Below are positions 1 through 10,476 of a stretch of 64,000 nt of DNA, piece after piece. Each line of letters opens with the position of its first letter. Positions within the stretch are counted from its first letter, which is position 1. This DNA is from Nocardioides sp. SYSU D00065. Its GTDB lineage: Bacteria > Actinomycetota > Actinomycetes > Propionibacteriales > Nocardioidaceae. The stretch is from positions 1 through 64,000 of the forward strand of contig NZ_JAFMSX010000005.1 of assembly GCF_017916425.1 (NCBI RefSeq), in the 5' to 3' direction. A program made the position numbers and the translations under genes. The notes beneath the pieces are model-generated. The model searched no databases, was not told the origin of the DNA, and worked only from the letters and a program-made list of their open reading frames with translations.

Positions 1-82
1 CATACCGAACCCGGAAGTTAAGCCTTTCAGCGCCGATGGTACTGCAACCGAGAGGTTGTGGGAGAGTAGGACGCCGCCGGAC
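1..82 (+). rRNA. rrf: 5S ribosomal RNA, 3' part (5' end outside the window)
   Basis: The sequence carries the conserved 5S core: CCGAACCCGGAAGTTAAG near position 5, GCGCCGATGGTACTGC, then GGGAGAGTAGGACGCCGCCGG close to the 3' end. The end near 82 is estimated from the family. The start lies outside, so 16S and 23S are presumably just upstream. A strong terminator hairpin follows at 93. Confidence 0.95.
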
Positions 83-92
83 ATACCTTGTG

Positions 93-124
93 GAAGTGGG
101 GTCACCTTCGGGTGGCCCCACTTC
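93..124 (+). terminator. Rho-independent-like terminator of the rRNA operon
   Basis: A 14-bp stem with one G-U wobble is closed by a TTCG tetraloop at 107-110, directly after the 5S end. The stem is unusually long and G+C-rich, and only a weak T-run follows. It most likely ends the rrn transcript. Confidence 0.85.
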
Positions 125-267
125 TGCATGTGGGCTCCTTGCAGCCGGCTCGCGCGGGCCGTTTTCCGTCCACAGTGTTCCTGACTCGCGTCTCGTCCAC
201 AGGGTGGCTCGAGGGCCGGCCGAGGTGTCGGTGGGTGTCAGCAGGCTCGGTCGCAGGAGGTGCAACC

Positions 268-750
268 GTGACCAAGACATCCAGCAACCCGAGCACCAAG
301 ACAGTCAGCACGACGTCCAGCGCCAACGCCCGCGAGACGGTCCCCGCCGGGCCGCCGCCCAAGCAGAAGGCGCATCGGCGCGCAGACCAGGACGAGGCAG
401 CGGGCGCCATCAACGACGTGCGCCTTGTCGGCCGGCTCAGCGGCGAGCCGAGCCTGATCGAGCTGCCGAGCGGCGACGCGCTCGTGACCTTCCGGATCTC
501 GGTGCCGCGGGTGCCGGTGCCGGCAGCGGGAGGGTCCCGGCCAGCCGTCGGTCAGCGGGTGGACTCCGTGCCCTGCACCGCCTGGCAGCCCCGGTTGCGG
601 CGCACCATCGTGACGTGGCGCGCGGGCGACCTCGTGGAGGTGGTCGGCGCCGTACGCTGCCGCTTCTTCCAGGCGGGAGGGGCGACCCGGTCGCGCGTCG
701 AGGTGGAGGCCTCGAGTGCGCGGATCATCCGTCGCTCACCGGGCGCATGA
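268..750 (+). CDS. Single-stranded DNA-binding protein (OB-fold)
   Basis: The 160-residue product should bind single-stranded DNA. After a Ser/Thr/Lys-rich, low-complexity N-terminus of about 45 residues comes one OB-fold-like domain (roughly 50-155) with the SSB-type opening NDVRLVGRLSG and the strand ALVTFRISV. It lacks the acidic DDDIPF-type tail of replicative SSB, so it is probably an accessory SSB-like protein of the kind seen in Nocardioides relatives. GTG 268 was chosen because CAGGAGG ends 7 nt upstream; an earlier in-frame start at 88 would read through the rRNA terminator. It converges on and overlaps the next gene by 26 bp. Confidence 0.75.
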   Translation: MTKTSSNPSTKTVSTTSSANARETVPAGPPPKQKAHRRADQDEAAGAINDVRLVGRLSGEPSLIELPSGDALVTFRISVPRVPVPAAGGSRPAVGQRVDSVPCTAWQPRLRRTIVTWRAGDLVEVVGAVRCRFFQAGGATRSRVEVEASSARIIRRSPGA

Positions 751-1843
751 GCACCCCCAGGCTCGGCTTCGGCTGGAACGAGGTGGCCTTCTCCGGGAGC
801 AGGCCTCCCGATTCGACGAGGGCCTGCACCTGCTCGACGTCGGGGCTGGGCAACAGCACCGCCGGTGCGGCGGGGCTCGCGGCTGCGAGCGTCTCGTCGA
901 CGGTGTGGTGATGGGTCACCCGAAGCGCCGGCGTTGTCACCCGATCGACCACGCGCTCGTGCAGCCACGCCACGACGGCCTGCCGCTCCAGGCCGCGTGG
1001 CTCGACCGTGTGCCACGACGTTCCGTCCGTGAGGACGAGGTGGGCCCCGTCCAGAGCTCGGAGCGCCTGCTGCCGGTCGCGCTCGACCACGTCGGCGTCG
1101 GCGGCTCGAGCGGCGTGCAGGAGGGATTCGAGCGTCGCACCGGGCAGCGTCCGGTGGATGGCTCCGAGGAACAGGGGAGTGTCGTGCTGGTCCACGAGCA
1201 TCGCCAGGCCCGCGTCCCACGCGGTGCCGGGGTGCTCCTGCTGGAGTCGCAGGTACGCGGCGTAGCGATGGTGCCCGTCGGCGAGCAGGCACCGGGTGTC
1301 GGCGACCAGGTCGGCGAGCGTGGCCAGCTGTTCGCGGTCGCGGATGGCCCAGATGCGTTGGCGCTGGCCGGTGCGATCGAGGTAGCTCCACTCGGGAGGT
1401 GTGCGGACGACGCCGGCGACGAGGTCTCGAAGCTCAGCGCGACCGTGGTGCACCAACAGGATCGGTGCGGGGTTCAGGTCCATCTGCAGCATCCGATCGG
1501 CAAGCTCGCCGGCCTGCTCGGGATGGATGGCCTCGTGGGGCCAGACGGCGCGGTCGGCCAGCGCCTCGGCGCGCTTCGAGACCGCGAGCGCACCGACCAG
1601 TCCGCGGACGGTGAGACCGTCCGCGGTGTACTCGTGGACGTAGACGGCCGGCGCGGTGTCGGCGACGGCGCGTCCCTGGTCGATCCACTGCATCAACCGG
1701 TCCGCGACATCGCGATAGGGTCGCGCCAGTGCCCGGGCGGAAGCGGGATCCCCGACGCGCGCCGGGGCGAGCATGACCGCCCGGAACGGGCGGAGCTCGA
1801 GGGGCTTCGCGACGTACGGCGGCACGTCGGTGGCGAAGTCCAT
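725..1843 (-). CDS. DUF1015 family protein
   Basis: This 372-residue protein belongs to the DUF1015 family (COG4198-like), whose biochemical role is unsettled. Family hallmarks are visible: an N-terminal VPPYVAKPLELRPFRAV, then WPHEAIHPEQ, and the strongly conserved LLADGHHRYAAYLRL in the second half. Length is slightly below the usual 400 or so. The ATG start is supported by a TACGAT hexamer ending 6 nt upstream, which suggests a leaderless mRNA. It is divergent from the HAD phosphatase gene, with 48 bp between start codons, and converges on the SSB-like gene. Confidence 0.8.
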   Translation of the reverse strand: MDFATDVPPYVAKPLELRPFRAVMLAPARVGDPASARALARPYRDVADRLMQWIDQGRAVADTAPAVYVHEYTADGLTVRGLVGALAVSKRAEALADRAVWPHEAIHPEQAGELADRMLQMDLNPAPILLVHHGRAELRDLVAGVVRTPPEWSYLDRTGQRQRIWAIRDREQLATLADLVADTRCLLADGHHRYAAYLRLQQEHPGTAWDAGLAMLVDQHDTPLFLGAIHRTLPGATLESLLHAARAADADVVERDRQQALRALDGAHLVLTDGTSWHTVEPRGLERQAVVAWLHERVVDRVTTPALRVTHHHTVDETLAAASPAAPAVLLPSPDVEQVQALVESGGLLPEKATSFQPKPSLGVLMRPVSDG

Positions 1844-1849
1844 CGGAGC

Positions 1850-1855
1850 ATCGTA
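1850..1855 (-). promoter_or_regulatory. -10 element for leaderless DUF1015 gene
   Basis: TACGAT on the minus strand ends 6 nt before the ATG at 1843. That spacing puts the transcription start at or next to the start codon. Confidence 0.5.
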
Positions 1856-1891
1856 GAGGGACTCTCGTCACAGTCCGGGAAGGGGTCGAGC

Positions 1892-2911
1892 ATGCTCGAG
1901 GAGTCGGCAACGCCGCTGGTGGACGCGCACGACCTGGTCATGTTCGACCTCGACGGCGTCGTCTACGTGGGCGGTGAGGCGATACCCGACGTCGCGGCGT
2001 ACATCGAGCGACTCAGGCACACCGGTCGACACGTCGCATTCGTCACCAACAACGCCTCGCTCACGCCCGCGCAGGTGGCCGCGAAGCTCGTGGGCCTGGG
2101 CGTCGGTGCGACTGCGGCCGATGTCGTCACCTCCGCCCAGGCGGCCGCCCGGCTCCTCGCCGCCGAGCACGGCACGGGTGCCAAGGTGCTGCTCCTGGGT
2201 GGGGAGGGCCTGCGCGTCGCGCTCCTCGATGAGGGGTTGGAGCCGGTCGACGACCCCGCCGGCGCAGTGGCGGTCGCGAGCGGCTACGGCCCCGACGTGC
2301 GGTGGCGCGACATCATGCGAGCCGCCAGCCTCGTCCGGGACGGCCTGCCCTACGTGGCGAGCAACACCGACATGACGGTCCCCACGCCCTACGGCCTCGC
2401 GCCGGGACACGGAGTCCTCGTGCGGACGATCACCGGCTTCGCGGGCGTCGAGGCCACGGTCGCGGGTAAGCCGCGGCGGCCGCTGATGGCGGAGACCGTA
2501 CGACGGGTGGGCGGGGACCGGCCGATCATGGTGGGCGACCGGCTCGACACCGACATCGAGGGCGCGCACGCGATCGCCGTGCCGTCCTTGCTCGTCCTCA
2601 CCGGCGTGACGTGGCTCGAGGACCTGGCCACGGCCACGCCCGAGCTGCGGCCGACGTACCTCTCGCCCACGCTCGCCGGCCTGTTCGAGCCGCACCCGGT
2701 CCCCGTGCTGAGCGGCGCCGGTGCTGCGCTCGGTGGGTGGGCCGCGACGGTCTCCGAGGGCCGGCTCGTGGTGTCGGGAGAGGGTGCACACGCCGACTGG
2801 TGGCGGGTCGCGGCGAGCGCCTGCTGGCACCACCTCGACACGACCGGCGCCGCGGCGGACGTATCCGACACGACGCCGCCCGGACCGGTCCGGACGCCGG
2901 GCTCCGAGTAG
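1892..2911 (+). CDS. HAD-IIA family sugar/nucleotide phosphatase (NagD-like)
   Basis: A 339-residue HAD-superfamily hydrolase. Motif I is FDLDGVVYVGG (about residues 14-24), motif II is FVTNNAS, and motif IV is MVGDRLDTDIEGA followed by PSLLVLTGVT. The C2-type cap between motifs II and III makes it NagD/phosphoglycolate-phosphatase-like. About 70 further residues end in a low-complexity tail. The substrate cannot be read from sequence. ATG 1892 follows a purine-rich GGAAGGGG stretch. In M. tuberculosis the orthologous position is Rv1692, next to a small protein and tlyA, as here. Its TAG stop begins the -10 hexamer of the next gene. Confidence 0.85.
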   Translation: MLEESATPLVDAHDLVMFDLDGVVYVGGEAIPDVAAYIERLRHTGRHVAFVTNNASLTPAQVAAKLVGLGVGATAADVVTSAQAAARLLAAEHGTGAKVLLLGGEGLRVALLDEGLEPVDDPAGAVAVASGYGPDVRWRDIMRAASLVRDGLPYVASNTDMTVPTPYGLAPGHGVLVRTITGFAGVEATVAGKPRRPLMAETVRRVGGDRPIMVGDRLDTDIEGAHAIAVPSLLVLTGVTWLEDLATATPELRPTYLSPTLAGLFEPHPVPVLSGAGAALGGWAATVSEGRLVVSGEGAHADWWRVAASACWHHLDTTGAAADVSDTTPPGPVRTPGSE

Positions 2912-2914
2912 GCT
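2909..2914 (+). promoter_or_regulatory. -10 element for leaderless small gene before tlyA
   Basis: TAGGCT ends 7 nt before ATG 2922. The first three bases are the stop codon of the HAD gene. Confidence 0.45.
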
Positions 2915-2921
2915 CGCGGCC

Positions 2922-3110
2922 ATGGATCAGGTCTCGGACGTGGAGCGGACCGGCGTGACGGCCGTGGACGCCGTCCTCGCTGAGGTGGCTGCTCTCGCCG
3001 ATGCACCCGTGGCTGATCACGTGGCGGTGTTCGAACGGGCCCACGAGCAGCTGCGCCGCGCGCTCGACGCCCAGCCGGACTCCCCGCGCGACGGCGTGCA
3101 GGGCGCCTGA
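2922..3110 (+). CDS. Small conserved hypothetical protein (Rv1693-like position)
   Basis: A 62-residue acidic, helix-rich product with no recognisable catalytic motif. It sits between the HAD phosphatase and tlyA, the position of Rv1693 in mycobacteria, and starts with ATG preceded by a leaderless-type promoter. Its stop is 6 nt before tlyA, so the two are co-transcribed. Conserved position is the main evidence that it is real. The function is unknown; it may be the lead gene of the tlyA-nadK-recN operon. Confidence 0.7.
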   Translation: MDQVSDVERTGVTAVDAVLAEVAALADAPVADHVAVFERAHEQLRRALDAQPDSPRDGVQGA

Positions 3111-3116
3111 CGGACC

Positions 3117-3956
3117 GTGCCTCCACGACGACTTCGCCTCGACCAGGAGCTCGTCCGTCGCGGCCTGGCCCGCTCCCGCGAGCACGCCAGCGAGCTGGTG
3201 GCGGCCGGACGGGTCTCCGTGTCGGGCGCCGTGGCGACCAAGCCCGCGACGGGCGTGACGACCGATGTGGCGATCGTGGTGCGCGAGGACCCGACGACGG
3301 TCGACTACGTGTCCCGCGGCGGACACAAGCTGGCGGGCGCGCTCGAGGCGTTCGCGGCTCACGGACTGACGGTGCGCGGCAAGCGGTGCCTCGACGCCGG
3401 CGCGTCCACCGGCGGGTTCACCGACGTGCTGCTGCGCGCCGGTGCTCGGGAGGTGGTCGCGGTCGACGTCGGTTACGGTCAGCTCGCTTGGTCCCTGCAG
3501 AGCGACGAGCGGGTGCAGGTCCACGACCGCACCAACATCCGCGACCTCACCCTCGACGTGGTGGGGGAGCCGGTGGATCTCGTCGTCGGCGACCTGTCGT
3601 TCATCTCCCTCGCCCTCGTCCTCGATCCGCTGCTGTCGGTGACACGGCCCGACGGCGAGCTCGCGCTGATGGTCAAGCCCCAGTTCGAGGTGGGCAAGGA
3701 GCGCGTCGGCAAGGGCGGGGTGGTGCGCGACCTCGGACTGCGCGCCGAGGCCGTCACCACGATCGCCGACCTCGCGGCCGCTCGCGGGTGGGGCGCGGTC
3801 GCGGTGACGGTGAGCCCGTTGCCGGGCCCGTCGGGCAACGTCGAGTTCTTCCTGCTGCTGCGCGCCGGAGCGCCGGCCATCGGCGCCGACGACATCCGTG
3901 CCGAGGTGGATCGCGCCGCCTCGCTGGGGGTGGCGGGTGAGAGGGTGGAGCCGTGA
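3117..3956 (+). CDS. tlyA: TlyA family 16S/23S rRNA 2'-O-methyltransferase
   Basis: A 279-residue protein with an N-terminal S4 RNA-binding domain (about 3-60) and an FtsJ-type Rossmann methyltransferase. The SAM site is CLDAGASTGGFTDVLL near residue 95, followed by a catalytic-region LVVGDLSFISL. In mycobacteria TlyA methylates C1409 of 16S rRNA and C1920 of 23S rRNA, and its loss causes capreomycin resistance. The GTG at 3117 puts the S4 domain at the start. Its stop overlaps the nadK GTG start, and the order tlyA-nadK-recN is typical of actinobacteria. Confidence 0.93.
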   Translation: MPPRRLRLDQELVRRGLARSREHASELVAAGRVSVSGAVATKPATGVTTDVAIVVREDPTTVDYVSRGGHKLAGALEAFAAHGLTVRGKRCLDAGASTGGFTDVLLRAGAREVVAVDVGYGQLAWSLQSDERVQVHDRTNIRDLTLDVVGEPVDLVVGDLSFISLALVLDPLLSVTRPDGELALMVKPQFEVGKERVGKGGVVRDLGLRAEAVTTIADLAAARGWGAVAVTVSPLPGPSGNVEFFLLLRAGAPAIGADDIRAEVDRAASLGVAGERVEP

Positions 3957-4897
3957 GCCACCAGACCCCCGAGCGCCGCGTGCTGCTGCTCGCGCACACC
4001 GGCCGGTCCGAGGTGCGGGAGGTGGCGCGTGCGTGCGTCACGGCGCTCAACCAGCACGGGATCGCCGTGCGCCTGCTGGCGGACGAGGCCGCCGACCTGG
4101 GTCTCGAGGACGCCGACGGGCTCGTCGAGACGACGCTGCCCGACCTGCCGGGCGAGGGCTGCGAGCTCGTCCTGGTGATCGGTGGCGACGGGTCCATCCT
4201 GCGCGCCGCCGAGCTGACCCACGAGACCTGCACCCCGCTGCTGGGGATCAACCTGGGCCACGTCGGGTTCCTGGCCGAGGCCGAGCCCGACGACCTCGAC
4301 TCGACGATCGCCTCGATCGTCGCGCGGAACTACACCGCCGAGGACCGCCTCACGCTCGGTGTGCAGGTGCTGGTCGGCAAGGAGGTGCTGTTCTCCACGT
4401 TCGCCCTCAACGAGGCGAGCGTCGAAAAGGCCGCTCGCGAGCGCATGCTCGAGGTGGTCGTCGAGGTCGACGGTCGTCCGCTGTCGCGCTGGGGCTGCGA
4501 CGGCGTGGTGTGCGCAACGCCCACCGGCTCGACCGCCTACAACTTCAGCGCCGGCGGCCCCGTGGTGTGGCCGGAGGTCGAGGCGCTGCTCATGGTCCCG
4601 CTCAGTGCGCACGCGCTCTTCGCCCGCCCGATGGTGGTGGCGCCGACCTCCGTGCTTGCCGTCGAGGTGCTCGCCAACACCGAGGGCTTCGGCGTGCTGT
4701 GGTGCGACGGTCGCCGCACCGTCGACCTGCCTCCGGGGGCGCGCATCGAGGTGCGCCGCGGCGACCGGCCCGTACGCCTGGTCCGACTGCACCAGGCGCC
4801 GTTCACCGACCGCCTGGTCGCCAAGTTCGGCCTGCCGGTCGAGGGTTGGCGCGGTGCAGCCGAGCGGCGCCGCCGGGAAGGAGGCGAGGATGCTTGA
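3953..4897 (+). CDS. nadK: NAD kinase
   Basis: A 314-residue ATP-NAD kinase that makes NADP+. The diagnostic GGDGS motif lies near residue 77 (LVLVIGGDGSILRAAE), followed by GINLGHVGFLAEAEPDDL and the NAD-binding CATPTGSTAYNFSAGGPVV. Length is normal. The start overlaps the tlyA stop and the stop lies inside the first codons of recN, so the three genes are translationally coupled. Confidence 0.95.
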   Translation: MSHQTPERRVLLLAHTGRSEVREVARACVTALNQHGIAVRLLADEAADLGLEDADGLVETTLPDLPGEGCELVLVIGGDGSILRAAELTHETCTPLLGINLGHVGFLAEAEPDDLDSTIASIVARNYTAEDRLTLGVQVLVGKEVLFSTFALNEASVEKAARERMLEVVVEVDGRPLSRWGCDGVVCATPTGSTAYNFSAGGPVVWPEVEALLMVPLSAHALFARPMVVAPTSVLAVEVLANTEGFGVLWCDGRRTVDLPPGARIEVRRGDRPVRLVRLHQAPFTDRLVAKFGLPVEGWRGAAERRRREGGEDA

Positions 4898-6662
4898 GGA
4901 GCTGCGGATCACCCAGCTGGGCGTGATCGAGTCCTCGACACTGGAGCTCGGCCCGGGCCTGACGGTGATCACCGGCGAGACCGGTGCCGGCAAGACCATG
5001 GTGGTGACCGCGCTGGGCCTGCTCCTCGGCGGCCGAGCGGACTCCGGCGCCGTACGCACCGGCGCCCGGCAGGCGCGGGTCGAGGGAGTCGTCGCGACGG
5101 CTGCGCTGGCGGGCTTCCGTGAGGCGGTCGAGGAGCACGGGGGCGAGGTCGAGGAGGACCGGGTGGTGCTCGCGCGCAACGTGGCCGCCCAGGGCCGTTC
5201 GCGCGCCTGGGTGGGCGGAGCCTCTGTGCCGGTGACCGCCCTCGCCGAGGTCGCCGAGCCGCTCGTGGCCGTCCACGGCCAGTCCGACCAGCACCGGCTG
5301 CTGCGGGCGGGCGCGCAACGGGCGGCGCTCGACCGCTTCGGAGGGGAGGCGCTGGCGCGCACCGCAGCGGCGTACGCCGGTCTGTGGGCAGAGCTGGCGG
5401 CGACCGAGCGGACGCTGGCCGAGGTGGTCGGCTCCGCCCGCGAGCGAGCGCGCGAGGCCGACCAGCTGCGCTTCGGGCTCGGGGAGGTGGAGGCCGTCGA
5501 CCCCAGGCCGGGTGAGGACGTCGAGCTGGCCGCCGAGGAGACCCGGCTCGGCTTCGCCGACACGCTGCGGACCGCTGCGGAGACGGCGCGTGAGGCCCTG
5601 TCCAGCGACGAGGGCGCAGTCGACGCCCTTGCGACGACCAGCGCCGCCCGCCAGGCCCTCGAGGGGGTCCGCGAGCACGACGCGACCGCCGGCGAGCTCG
5701 CCGACCGCATCGCCGAGCTCGGCCACCTGCTGGTGGACGTCGCCGCGGATGTCGCCTCCTACGCCGCCAGCCTGGAGACCGACCCGGCCCGCCTGGCGAG
5801 CGTCTCGGAGCGCCGCGCCGCTCTGACGGCCCTCACGCGCAAGTACGGCGAGACCATCGACGAGGTGCTGGCCTGGGCCGAGGACGGTGCCAAGCGGCTC
5901 CTCGACCTCGAGGACACCGACAGCCGCATCAGCGAGCTCGCCTCGCGGCGCGACCGCCTGCGCGAGGAGCTCGGCGCGCTGGCCGCCACCCTCAGCCACC
6001 AGCGTGCCGCCGCCGCGAGCCGGCTCGCGGCGGCGGTCACCGACGAGCTGACCTCGCTCGCCATGCCGCACGCCACCGTGACCATCGCGGTCAGCCAGCA
6101 CGAGGTCCCGGCGCCCGAGTCGCCCGCGGGAGCGGTGCTGCACGTCGACGGGCGCTGGCTGCGCGCCGGCTCGGCCGGCGTGGACGAGGTGGAGTTCCTG
6201 CTCGCCGCCAACAGCGGTGCCGAGGCGCGGCCGCTGCACAAGGGCGCCTCCGGCGGCGAGCTGTCCCGGGTGATGCTCGCGCTCGAGGTGTCGCTGGCCG
6301 AGACCGGGTCCGTGCCCACCTTCGTGTTCGACGAGGTGGACGCCGGCGTGGGCGGACGAGCCGCGATCGAGGTCGGACGCCGCCTCGCCGCGCTCGCCCG
6401 CAGCTCGCAGGTGCTCGTCGTGACCCACCTGCCCCAGGTGGCCGCGTACGCCGACCGTCACGTCGTGGTGCACAAGTCCAGCGACGGCTCGGTCACCACC
6501 TCGGGGCTGGTCTCCCTCGACGAGGCCGAGCGCGAGCGTGAGCTGTCGCGGATGCTCGCCGGGGTGGAGGACTCGGACAGCGCCCGCGCCCACGCGCGCG
6601 AGCTGCTCGCCGCCGCCGCGCCCGAGCGGGCGTGCCTCCCGGAAGGGCGGCAGGGCGGCTGA
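4890..6662 (+). CDS. recN: DNA repair protein RecN
   Basis: A 590-residue SMC-like ATPase for double-strand-break repair. Walker A is GETGAGKT at residues 29-36. A central coiled-coil region follows, then the ABC signature ASGGELSRVMLALE and Walker B PTFVFDEVDAGVGG, then the switch VVTHLPQVAAYAD. ATG 4890 overlaps the nadK stop and places Walker A at the usual distance from the N-terminus. Fourth gene of the tlyA operon. Confidence 0.95.
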   Translation: MLEELRITQLGVIESSTLELGPGLTVITGETGAGKTMVVTALGLLLGGRADSGAVRTGARQARVEGVVATAALAGFREAVEEHGGEVEEDRVVLARNVAAQGRSRAWVGGASVPVTALAEVAEPLVAVHGQSDQHRLLRAGAQRAALDRFGGEALARTAAAYAGLWAELAATERTLAEVVGSARERAREADQLRFGLGEVEAVDPRPGEDVELAAEETRLGFADTLRTAAETAREALSSDEGAVDALATTSAARQALEGVREHDATAGELADRIAELGHLLVDVAADVASYAASLETDPARLASVSERRAALTALTRKYGETIDEVLAWAEDGAKRLLDLEDTDSRISELASRRDRLREELGALAATLSHQRAAAASRLAAAVTDELTSLAMPHATVTIAVSQHEVPAPESPAGAVLHVDGRWLRAGSAGVDEVEFLLAANSGAEARPLHKGASGGELSRVMLALEVSLAETGSVPTFVFDEVDAGVGGRAAIEVGRRLAALARSSQVLVVTHLPQVAAYADRHVVVHKSSDGSVTTSGLVSLDEAERERELSRMLAGVEDSDSARAHARELLAAAAPERACLPEGRQGG

Positions 6663-6677
6663 GACGATGACGGGGCC

Positions 6678-7873
6678 ATGAAGTTCGCAGTCCGCTCCCG
6701 CCCCGCCCCCAGCCGTCCCGGTGTGCACGGCCCCGCGCGCGTCCACCGACGCACAGCCAGCCTGCTCGGCCGGCTGCGAGTCGGCGACGTCGCCGTGCTG
6801 GACCACGTCGACATGGACCGCGAGACGGCGCAGTCCCTCGTGGACGCCGGTGTCGTCGCGGTCGTCAACGCCGGTCCGATGATCTCGGGCCGCTATCCCA
6901 ACCTGGGTCCTGAGCGGCTCGTCGAGGCCGGTGTCCTGGTGGTCGACAGCGCCGGCCCCGAGGTGTTCGACCGGCTCAAGGACGGCACCGAGGTCCGCAT
7001 CGACGGGGGAGTGGTCTACGCCGGCGACGACCTGGTCGCGGCAGCCCGCGAGCTGACCCCCGACTTGGTGCGCTCGGAGATGGCCAAGGCGCGCAGCGGC
7101 CTGGCAGCGCAGCTGGAGAGCTTCACCCACAACAGCACCGAGTTCCTGCGACGTGAGCAGGACCTGCTCCTGCACGGGCACGGCGTGCCCAGCACCGCGA
7201 CCGAGATGGCCGGGCGTCCCGTCGTGGTCGCCGTGCGCTCGCACGGCTGGGAGGACGAGCTGCGGGGGATCAAGCCGTTCGTGCGCGAGCAGCGTCCCGT
7301 TCTGGTGGGCGTGGACCGCGGCGCCGACGCCCTGGCGAGCGCAGGGCACCGTCCCGACGTCGTCGTCGTGACCGGGGACGGCGACGACCAACCCAGCGCC
7401 GCGGTCCTGCGCAAGGCACGCGACGTCGTCGTCCTGGTGGAGCGCGGGGCGCCGCGCAGCGCCACCGAGCACCTCGAGCGGCTGGGCATCCGCCCGCTGC
7501 GCTTCGAGACCTCGGCGACGACCGAGGACGCCGCCCTGCTCCTCGCCTCCGCTCACCAGGCCTCGCTCATCGTGGGCGTGGGGATGCACGCGACGCTCGA
7601 CGAGTTCCTCGACCGTCGTCGCGCCGGCCTCGCCAGCACCTTCCTCACCCGGCTCAAGCTCGGCCCGGACCTCGTCGACGCCGCCGCCCTGCCCCGGCTC
7701 TACGACGGCGCGGTGCGGCCCCGGCACCTCGTCGGCGCTCTCGCCGCCGGGGTGCTGGCCCTGGCCGCGGCCGTCAGCGTCACGCCGGTCGGCCAGGAAT
7801 GGGTCGACGACGTCTCCCCGGCCGTCTCCCGCACCACCTCCGACCTGATCGACAACGTACGAGGACTCCTCCC

Positions 7874-7877
<4 letters not shown>
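6678..7877 (+). CDS. steA: SteA-like cytokinetic ring / envelope protein
   Basis: A 399-residue protein of the family known as SteA in Corynebacterium (Rv1697 in M. tuberculosis). SteA works with SteB in cell division and in control of septal peptidoglycan hydrolysis. A thiamin-pyrophosphokinase-like fold is suggested by VVNAGPMISGRYPNLGPE and the later DALASAGHRPDVVVVTGDGDD. One predicted membrane helix sits near the C-terminus (around residues 350-375). Starts at ATG 15 nt after recN and overlaps the next start as GTGA, matching the conserved steA-steB arrangement. Confidence 0.82.
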
Positions 7878-10476
<2,599 letters not shown>
